DNA of 64,000 nucleotides. Origin: Anaerolineales bacterium UBA2395 (lineage in GTDB: Bacteria > Chloroflexota > Anaerolineae > Anaerolineales > Villigracilaceae). The stretch lies in assembly GCA_002343775.1 (NCBI GenBank), contig DDSH01000031.1, positions 1 through 64,000 of the forward strand, given 5' to 3'. Positions 58,440 to 64,000 of this stretch are shown here, piece after piece. Every line of letters begins with the position of its first letter. The first letter of the stretch is position 1. The notes below the pieces were generated by a model that saw only the letters and a program-made list of their open reading frames with translations, did not search any database and was not told the origin of the DNA. Made by a program: the position numbers and the translations under genes.

Positions 58440-59339
58440 ATGAATAAAGGTATCCTCAGCGGCATTGCCGCTTATGCAATGTGGGGATTCTTCCCGATCT
58501 ATTGGAAGTTGCTGCACGAAGTCCCCGCTTTGCAATTGCTTGGTCATCGTATTGGCTGGTCGTTCCTTTTGCTGATGGGCTTCATCTTCATCACCCGCCA
58601 ATGGCAGGAGTTTCGCATAACAGCGTTCAGCCCAAAGGTGCTAGGTATTTATACGGTTGCCGGTGTGTTGCTTTCCATCAACTGGTTGATCTATGTGTGG
58701 GGTGTCAATGCTGGCTTCATCGTAGAGACCAGCCTTGGGTATTTCATCAACCCGCTGTTGAGCGTTTTGTTTGGTGTGTTCTTCCTGCGTGAAAAACTGC
58801 GTCCCACGCAATGGGTTCCGATCATCATCGCTGCCATCGGTGTGGTTTATCTTACCGTCACGTACGGACGCCTGCCGTGGATCGCGCTCTCGCTGGCGGT
58901 TACTTTCGGCTTGTATGGCTTGGTCAAGAAACTGTCGCCTCTGGGCTCCGTCTATGGCTTGACCCTCGAAACGGGCATTGTCTTCCCGATTGCGCTTATC
59001 TACCTGATCTTCGTTGAGGTCAATGGGATGGGCGAATTCCTGCATGATGGACTCACCGTGGATTTGCTGCTCATTGGCGGCGGCATCGTCACCACCATTC
59101 CACTGCTAATGTTCGCCTCGGCTGCCAAACAGATCCCGCTCAACATGATCGGCGTACTGCAATATTTCGCGCCGACAATTCAATTCCTCATCGGCGTGTT
59201 CATTTATAAGGAGCCGTTCGATACCACGCGTCTGATTGGCTTTGGAATCGTCTGGCTGGCGCTCATCATCTTTTGGGTCGAGAACATTCTTGCGCATCGC
59301 ACGCCCGTCGAGCCCATCCCCGAATTGGGGGAAGGCTGA
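58440..59339 (+). CDS. rarD: RarD/EamA-type permease
   Basis: 299 aa, ten helices. MNKGILSGIAAYAMWGFFPI and LLHEVPALQLLGHRIGWSFL open the RarD family of DMT exporters. AAAGGAGAAAC stands before the ATG; a frame 28 codons longer runs through the terminator. The name RarD comes from chloramphenicol sensitivity; the physiological substrate is not known. Confidence 0.9.
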   Translation: MNKGILSGIAAYAMWGFFPIYWKLLHEVPALQLLGHRIGWSFLLLMGFIFITRQWQEFRITAFSPKVLGIYTVAGVLLSINWLIYVWGVNAGFIVETSLGYFINPLLSVLFGVFFLREKLRPTQWVPIIIAAIGVVYLTVTYGRLPWIALSLAVTFGLYGLVKKLSPLGSVYGLTLETGIVFPIALIYLIFVEVNGMGEFLHDGLTVDLLLIGGGIVTTIPLLMFASAAKQIPLNMIGVLQYFAPTIQFLIGVFIYKEPFDTTRLIGFGIVWLALIIFWVENILAHRTPVEPIPELGEG

Positions 59340-59423
59340 TAAAACGTTTTCCCACCGCTGCGCCGCATGGTCAGCTTGCGGGGTGTGGGCTTATAATGTG
59401 AAAAAATTTTTTGCGAGGTTGCC

Positions 59424-60623
59424 ATGGCGAACAAAAAGAAGGGTGTGATCGGAATTTTGACGGGCGGCGGCGATGTGCCGGGCTTGAACCCTGCCATTCG
59501 CGCAGTGACCATCCGTGCGCTACGGGAGGGGTATCAGGTGGTGGGGATTCGTCGCGGTTGGGGCGGGTTGGTGGACGTCATCCGTGATAAGGGAGCGGAT
59601 AACAGCAATAATTATCAGTTTCTCACCGAAGAGATCGTCAATCGTGCCGGGCGAACAGGCGGGACCTTCCTGCACACCTCCCGCACCAAACCAAGTTCGG
59701 TCAAGAAATCCAGTGTGCCGCCTCATTTGCGCGATCAATATTCCGAGGAAAAGAACGACTTGACCCCGGAAATCCTCAAGAACCTCGATTACCTTGGTAT
59801 TGATACTCTAATCCCCATCGGGGGCGACGATACACTGAGCTATGGTGTGCGACTCTATCAGGAAGGGATGAAGGTCATTGCCATCCCGAAGACGATGGAC
59901 AACGACGTGCCCGGCACGGATTACTGTATTGGCTTCAGCACCTGCGTCACCCGCACCATTTCGCTGACCAACAGCCTGCGTACCATTGCCGGTTCGCACG
60001 AGCGTATCCTGGTTCTCGAAGTGTTCGGGCGTTACGCCGGTTTTACTGCCATGCTGCCGACGATGGCAGGCGCGGCAAACCGCTGTGTGATCCCCGAATA
60101 CAAATTCAATATTGAAAAATTGACCGAACTGTTGCTCAAAGACCGCGAGGCGAATCCCAGCCGGTATTCGGTCCTCCTCATCTCGGAAGGCGCTATGTAC
60201 GAAGGCGGGGAAATGGTCTTTGCCGACCGCACCACAGATGCCTACGGCCATGCCAAATTGGGCGGTATTGGGGACCTCGTCTCCGCGCAGATCAAGGACC
60301 TCTCGCCGAAGTACAATGATGGCAAATCTGTAGATGTGGTCAACCAGAAGCTGGGCTACATGGTACGCGGCGGCGACCCAGACGCCATCGACTCGGTCGT
60401 ACCGATGGCATTTGGCAACCTGGCGCTCGATCTCTTGTTGAAAGGCATTCATGGGCGTCTTGTCGTTTTGAAGAATGGACGCTATGACAATGTCCCGTTG
60501 GATGTCGTCACCGCCACCAAGAAGCTTGTCAATGTCAGTCATTTTTATGACACGGAACGGTATCGCCCCATTTATGAAAACTTCGAGATGAAGCCGCTCT
60601 TCATCATGACCAGCGAAGGCTAA
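59424..60623 (+). CDS. pfp: 6-phosphofructokinase, diphosphate-dependent type
   Basis: 399 aa. GGGDVPGLNPAIRA opens the family fold. PIGGDDTLSYG (131-141) has Asp at the second D of GGDD and PKTMDND (155-161) has Lys at position 156. In ATP-dependent PFKs these positions are Gly, so D136/K156 point to PPi as phosphate donor, making the step near-reversible. It phosphorylates fructose 6-phosphate. A TATAAT lies 26 bases before the ATG and GAGG is in the SD place. Confidence 0.88.
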   Translation: MANKKKGVIGILTGGGDVPGLNPAIRAVTIRALREGYQVVGIRRGWGGLVDVIRDKGADNSNNYQFLTEEIVNRAGRTGGTFLHTSRTKPSSVKKSSVPPHLRDQYSEEKNDLTPEILKNLDYLGIDTLIPIGGDDTLSYGVRLYQEGMKVIAIPKTMDNDVPGTDYCIGFSTCVTRTISLTNSLRTIAGSHERILVLEVFGRYAGFTAMLPTMAGAANRCVIPEYKFNIEKLTELLLKDREANPSRYSVLLISEGAMYEGGEMVFADRTTDAYGHAKLGGIGDLVSAQIKDLSPKYNDGKSVDVVNQKLGYMVRGGDPDAIDSVVPMAFGNLALDLLLKGIHGRLVVLKNGRYDNVPLDVVTATKKLVNVSHFYDTERYRPIYENFEMKPLFIMTSEG

Positions 60624-60637
60624 CGCTTCGTTTTATG

Positions 60638-60674
60638 GATGCCCGGGTGTGTTTGCACCTGGGCATCTTCTTTT
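60638..60674 (+). terminator. Terminator of the PFK gene
   Basis: GATGCCCGGGTG/CACCTGGGCATC, a 12-bp stem with one G-U pair, then TTCTTTT. Confidence 0.88.
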
Positions 60675-60727
60675 AAAAAATTGGACTGAATTGGTTATAA
60701 TCATCAAAATTTTTAAGGAGTACCCTC

Positions 60728-61759
60728 ATGAATTTTGCAATGTGGAAGAAGGCACTGAATATCATCCCCGAGGTTTCAAAAGAGGAGTGGGACGCCCTCG
60801 ACGTCATTTCCAAATGGCTGATTTCGACCCGCGCCGCTGTCCTCATCATGACATTTATCTCCGCTGCCCTGGCGGGCTTATTCGCCTGGCGCGACGGTTC
60901 GTTCGAATTTTTACCCTGGCTCGCCCTGGTCTTTGGGCTCATCATGGCTCATGCCAGCAACAATATCTTCAACGACTATACCGATTTCGTCCGCGGCGTG
61001 GACAAGGACAATTACTATCGCACCATGTACGGGGCGCAGCCCGTTGCCTCCGGTCTGATGACCCAGCGCCAGCACCTGACGTACTTTATCGTCACAGGGA
61101 TTCTCGCCATGATCGCGGGCATCTATCTTGTCTGGCATACGGGCTTCAGCAGCACCACATGGATCTTGCTCGGGCTTGGCTCGTTCTTCGTGCTGTTCTA
61201 CACCTGGCCCCTCAAAGGATTGGGTCTCGGCGAAGTAGCCGTGCTCATGGTTTGGGGTCCGCTCATGATCGGCGGCGGTTACTATGTCCTCACCGACCAG
61301 TGGAACTGGTCGGTCGTCATCGCCAGCCTGCCCTATGTGCTCGGTGTGACGACGGTCATCTTTGGCAAGCACATCGACAAGATCACAGTAGACCAAGCCA
61401 AGAAGATCTACACCCTGCCGGTCGTCATCGGCGAAAAAGCCGCGCGGTACGCCATCATGGCAATGATGGTCCTGCCGTACGTCTTCACCGGTTATCTGAT
61501 CGCGACGAAGTTCTTCACGCCGGTTATGTTGATTGTGCTCTTCGCACTGCCTGCCCTGCGTGAAAGCCTTCCGCCTCTGACCAAGCCGAAGCCGGATACC
61601 CGTCCCGAAGGTTTCCCCGACGGACAGGGTGGGTGGCCCCTTTACTTCGCGCCCATCAGCTTCCGCAATAATCGTGCCTTTGGCTCGCTCTTCATGCTTG
61701 GACTCTTGCTGGATGTAACCTTGCGTCTGCTGCCGTTCACACAAAACTTCTGGCGGTAG
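60728..61759 (+). CDS. UbiA/MenA-family prenyltransferase
   Basis: 343 aa with about nine helices. The first prenyl-diphosphate motif is NNIFNDYTDFVRGVDKD (about 78-94, N-D-x2-D), the second FGKHIDKITVDQAKK (about 212-226). It resembles MenA (DHNA to demethylmenaquinone) but UbiA relatives act on chlorophyll and heme too. The genes around it do not fix the substrate. Menaquinone would fit CydAB, SQR and NDH-2 in this window. AAGGAG precedes the ATG. Confidence 0.87.
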   Translation: MNFAMWKKALNIIPEVSKEEWDALDVISKWLISTRAAVLIMTFISAALAGLFAWRDGSFEFLPWLALVFGLIMAHASNNIFNDYTDFVRGVDKDNYYRTMYGAQPVASGLMTQRQHLTYFIVTGILAMIAGIYLVWHTGFSSTTWILLGLGSFFVLFYTWPLKGLGLGEVAVLMVWGPLMIGGGYYVLTDQWNWSVVIASLPYVLGVTTVIFGKHIDKITVDQAKKIYTLPVVIGEKAARYAIMAMMVLPYVFTGYLIATKFFTPVMLIVLFALPALRESLPPLTKPKPDTRPEGFPDGQGGWPLYFAPISFRNNRAFGSLFMLGLLLDVTLRLLPFTQNFWR

Positions 61760-61781
61760 TATCCCTTTGATGGTTCGTACC

Positions 61782-61815
61782 AGCCTCCCCGTCGATTTGA
61801 CGCGGGAGGCTTTTT
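61782..61815 (+). terminator. Terminator of the prenyltransferase gene
   Basis: AGCCTCCC/GGGAGGCT stem with an inner CGTC/GACG and five Ts. Confidence 0.9.
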
Positions 61816-61820
61816 ATATT

Positions 61821-61930
61821 AGACCTCTTGCATAAGTAGTTTGGAATCCTGAAGTTCTACTTCAGGTGGAGTTTCCGAAAGTAGAACTTTCGGGGTCCTT
61901 TTCAATTTTTGCGACTTTCACAAGAGGTCT
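61821..61930. mobile_element. 110-bp MITE-like element
   Basis: Ends AGACCTCTTG and CAAGAGGTCT are a perfect 10-bp inverted repeat, extending imperfectly to about 19 bp (AAGT-x-G). Inside are two hairpins: CTGAAGT-TCT-ACTTCAG and CCGAAAG-TAGAA-CTTTCGG. Flanks read ATT on both sides, or TA if the terminal A/T belong to the target, as with IS630-type elements. There is no ORF. The layout fits a MITE; a parental transposase is not in the window. Confidence 0.65.
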
Positions 61931-61955
61931 ATTTAATGAGAGTACTTAAATCCTA

Positions 61956-61973
61956 TTGTGAAATTCTTTACAA
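61956..61973. promoter_or_regulatory. Rex-like box 1 upstream of ndh
   Basis: TTGTGAAATTCTTTACAA departs from TTGTGAA-N4-TTCACAA at one base. It overlaps the -35 box of the ndh promoter. Rex binds when NADH is low and blocks transcription. Confidence 0.65.
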
Positions 61974-61995
61974 TTCGGACTGTTTTGGTTATAAT
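61967..61995 (+). promoter_or_regulatory. ndh promoter
   Basis: TTTACA at 61967-61972, a 17-base spacer and a perfect TATAAT at 61990-61995. It lies 67 bases before the ATG, just downstream of the MITE-like element. Confidence 0.8.
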
Positions 61996-61997
61996 AA

Positions 61998-62015
61998 TGG
62001 TGATAAATTTCACAA
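61998..62015. promoter_or_regulatory. Rex-like box 2 upstream of ndh
   Basis: TGGTGATAAATTTCACAA has two differences from the Rex consensus and covers the expected transcription start. Together with box 1, perfect half-sites TTGTGAAATT and AATTTCACAA face each other 50 bp apart. Confidence 0.6.
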
Positions 62016-62061
62016 ATACAGAATGCCTTTATTACTGCCATCTGTCAGCAAAGAGGAAACC

Positions 62062-63312
62062 ATGAACGCCAATTTGAAACCCCATATCATTATCATCGGC
62101 GCCGGGTTCGCCGGGCTCGAAACCGCCCGCGGACTCGCCAACGCGCCCGTGCGCATCACCTTGATCGACAAGAACAATCATCATCTCTTCCAGCCGCTGT
62201 TGTATCAGGTTGCCATCGCGGGGTTGCTGCCTTCGCAGGTCGCACAACCGGTGCGTACGATCTTCCGCAGGCAAAAAAATCTGACCTTCCAAATGGGCGA
62301 AGTGACCGAGATCGACCTTGAACAAAAATTCGTCCGCATGAACGGCTCGGTCATTGCATATGATTATCTCGTCATCGCGGCGGGCGCGCGTACGAACTTC
62401 TTCGGCTTCGAGACACTTGAGAAGCACGGCTTACAACTAAAGGACATTGATACAGCCGTCATGACCCGCAATCATTTGCTCTCAATGTTCGAGCAAGCCA
62501 GTCACGAGGGCGATGCTGAAAAGCGCAGAGCCATGCTCACCTTTGTCATCGTTGGCGGCGGACCGACCGGCGTGGAAACTGCTGGCGCATTGGCAGAGTT
62601 GATCACACATGTGATGAAGAAGGATTATCCCCGCCTTAATTTCAAAGAGGCAAAGGTTATTTTGCTTGAAGCAGGTGCGAGCCTTATCGCTGCCTATCCT
62701 GATGAACTACGTCAAGCCACCCTGCGGCTTTTGAAAAACAAAAATGTGGACGTGCGCCTGAACACCAAAATGCAGGATTACAACGGTCAGCGTGTGATGC
62801 TTGGCGATGGTTCTGTCATCGAAACTCAAACGCTGATCTGGACGGCTGGCGCGAAAGCCGCCGAGATCGTGGATTCATTGCCCGCCGAAAAAGCCGGCAT
62901 GGGGCGCGTACGCATCAACCCGACCTTGAACTTGCCGCTGTTTCCTGAGAGTTTTGTCATCGGTGACGCCGCTTTTCTCACCAATGGTAATGGTCAACCT
63001 TTGCCCATGCTTTCGACCGTTGCCATCCAACAGGGACAAGCCGCCGCGAAAAATATCCGCTTGATAATAAGTGGGCAGGAACCGCTCGCGTTCCATTACA
63101 AAGACCCCGGTCTGCTCGCCACAGTGGGACGCAACGCCGCCGTCGCCCGTATCTTCGGCGTCTCTTTCAGCGGATTCATCGCCTGGGTGATCTGGGTCTT
63201 CCTGCACATCTACCGCATCATTGGCTTCCGCAATCGGCTCATCGTGATGTTCAACTGGGCATGGGATTATTTCTTCTATGATAATCAGGTGAGATTGATC
63301 ACGAAAGAATAA
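62062..63312 (+). CDS. ndh: Type II NADH:quinone oxidoreductase
   Basis: 416 aa from MNANLKPHIIIIGAGFAGLE with AAAGAGG upstream; a longer frame through the promoter is not coding. FAD site GAGFAG (13-18), NADH site VIVGGGPTGVETAG (about 169-182), AAQxxG-type region VAIQQGQAAAKNI and a C-terminal amphipathic helix pair (FIAWVIWVFLHIYRIIGF) for membrane docking. NDH-2 moves NADH electrons to quinone without pumping protons. Two Rex-like boxes suggest repression at low NADH/NAD+. Confidence 0.94.
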   Translation: MNANLKPHIIIIGAGFAGLETARGLANAPVRITLIDKNNHHLFQPLLYQVAIAGLLPSQVAQPVRTIFRRQKNLTFQMGEVTEIDLEQKFVRMNGSVIAYDYLVIAAGARTNFFGFETLEKHGLQLKDIDTAVMTRNHLLSMFEQASHEGDAEKRRAMLTFVIVGGGPTGVETAGALAELITHVMKKDYPRLNFKEAKVILLEAGASLIAAYPDELRQATLRLLKNKNVDVRLNTKMQDYNGQRVMLGDGSVIETQTLIWTAGAKAAEIVDSLPAEKAGMGRVRINPTLNLPLFPESFVIGDAAFLTNGNGQPLPMLSTVAIQQGQAAAKNIRLIISGQEPLAFHYKDPGLLATVGRNAAVARIFGVSFSGFIAWVIWVFLHIYRIIGFRNRLIVMFNWAWDYFFYDNQVRLITKE

Positions 63313-63322
63313 ATCCATTTCT

Positions 63323-63369
63323 CTTTCTTCTTTCCTCTTCCATTTTGTTAGAAAGGGGAAAGAAGAAAG
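63323..63369. terminator. Pyrimidine/purine hairpin after ndh
   Basis: CTTTCTTCTTTCC (63323-63335) is repeated inverted at 63357-63369, a perfect 13-bp stem in mirror-like runs. There is no T-run; it separates ndh from the converging gene. Confidence 0.6.
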
Positions 63370-63373
63370 AAAC

Positions 63374-63745
63374 TCACTTGCTTGCCTCAAGTTCCCTGTA
63401 CACAAACCATTCCCCTTTGCGCTTATCCAAGCTTTTCATGGCGCGGTCATAATAAATATCGAAAACCTGACCCGTCTCCACCCGCACGCGGAAGTAATAG
63501 CGACCCACGTTCAATGATCCGCGTGTGGATGCGGTCATCGCGTGTGCGGGGCGCATATTGTTTGCCATTCTGCCGTGCCGCGAAAAATCCGTCCATTCCG
63601 AGAGGGATTCGGTGATGCGGTAGGTTTTCTTATCCCAGACAAATCCATTGGGGCAGTGCGGCGCTTTCTCGTACACCGGCGGCTGATCGAACATCACTTC
63701 GATGATGTCGTCAAAGAAATGGATGGGGGTGAACTCTTCCGGCAT
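63374..63745 (-). CDS. DUF6504-like small protein
   Basis: 123 aa from MPEEFTPIHFFDDIIEVMFD. The stretches PHCPNGFVWDKKTYRITESLSE, then GRYYFRVRVETGQVFDIYYDRA and GEWFVYRELEASK resemble the DUF6504 family, a small beta-barrel-like protein common in actinobacteria and relatives. Function unknown. The SD is weak (GAGAG). It lies about 50 bases from the partial gene upstream on the same strand. Confidence 0.65.
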   Translation of the reverse strand: MPEEFTPIHFFDDIIEVMFDQPPVYEKAPHCPNGFVWDKKTYRITESLSEWTDFSRHGRMANNMRPAHAMTASTRGSLNVGRYYFRVRVETGQVFDIYYDRAMKSLDKRKGEWFVYRELEASK

Positions 63746-63797
63746 GATTCTCTCAATGGTTGGAGACAGGCTCAAGGTCCGCATGGAGGCGGTTAAA

Positions 63798-64000
63798 TTA
63801 TTCAGGCAATACGTTTTGTCCGCGTCGCCATGCCCGCACCATGAAGAAGGTCAGGATGATCGATCCACAGATCATGGAGGGGATGAGAATAATGGGCATG
63901 AGCCACCGTTCGGAATATTTGTCGATTTGGGCGGTGTTGGGGTCGGCTGGATCGTAGCGGACATTGACGGTTTCGCCGACCTGATAGGCAGGTGGGGAGG
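63798..64000 (-). CDS. DUF3592-like membrane protein, C-terminal part
   Basis: The frame enters at the window edge and ends at 63798 (TAA). It shows YQVGETVNVRYDPADPNTAQ, the DUF3592 beta-strand motif, then IDKYSERWLMPIILIPSMIC and a final membrane helix ending FFMVRAWRRGQNVLPE. DUF3592 proteins are small inner-membrane proteins of unknown role. The N-terminus lies outside the window. Confidence 0.75.
   Translation of the reverse strand, partial: SPPAYQVGETVNVRYDPADPNTAQIDKYSERWLMPIILIPSMICGSIILTFFMVRAWRRGQNVLPE

Overview
The window looks like a chromosomal stretch (about 50-55% GC by eye) of a free-living bacterium in the Chloroflexota, most likely class Anaerolineae. That placement is an inference from gene content and style: Thr/Pro-rich lipoproteins, a diphosphate-type phosphofructokinase, an SbtA-type transporter, many small membrane proteins, and abundant degenerate 7-bp-period repeats. 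No prophage, CRISPR array or complete insertion sequence is seen. The cell should respire oxygen through a bd oxidase and a ba3-type oxidase, oxidise sulfide, reduce nitrite and detoxify copper.

Layout. 1-2.3 kb: the electron transfer flavoprotein genes (minus strand) and small genes. 2.5-6.3 kb: a glutaredoxin, groES, a tRNA-Leu and gyrA. 6.4-9.9 kb (minus): birA, a LysM/M23 endopeptidase and rho. 10-25.5 kb (all minus) is the respiratory island. In transcription order it holds an Rrf2 regulator, two SCO proteins, the three ba3 oxidase subunits (including a 45-aa subunit IIa), a 777-aa cytochrome b/ferredoxin/MvhD/cytochrome c fusion, a lipoprotein, a sulfide:quinone oxidoreductase with a 42-aa companion, then cydA, cydB and a fused cydDC. 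An almost perfect 33-bp dyad upstream of rrf2 recurs in degenerate form upstream of cydA, which suggests that the Rrf2 protein ties the island together.

25.7-36.6 kb: lgt, a sulfotransferase, a methyltransferase, a MalY-like aminotransferase, a thiolase, a PilZ protein, two PlsC acyltransferases and a SulP transporter. 36.9-39.3 kb: sbtA-sua5-carbonic anhydrase-like, which with sulP resembles an inorganic-carbon uptake module. 39.4-48.4 kb: a hydantoinase, RNase HII, glycosyltransferase, a tRNA-Pro followed by three 62-bp repeats derived from its own 3' half, an esterase and galE. 48.5-56.8 kb: a cupredoxin/cytochrome c/NirK nitrite reductase fusion with a CRP/FNR regulator, divergent from a CsoR-controlled copper cluster (csoR, copZ, copA, YHS, lipoprotein, TauE/SafE-cupredoxin, second HMA protein). 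57-64 kb: a DUF2203 protein, Ser/Thr kinase, RarD, PPi-type PFK, a UbiA/MenA prenyltransferase, a MITE-like element and ndh behind a promoter flanked by two Rex-like boxes.

How the parts fit. NDH-2 and SQR feed a quinone pool whose prenylation may involve the UbiA enzyme. CydAB oxidises quinol directly. The b/FeS/MvhD/c fusion could pass quinol electrons to the CuA site of the ba3 oxidase in place of a bc1 complex, none of which is seen here. Copper needed by the ba3 oxidase and NirK is managed by the SCO and Cop proteins. The least familiar items are the 777-aa fusion, the tRNA-Pro-derived tandem repeats, the heptamer tracts inserted in frame at the joints of CydDC, and several very small genes.
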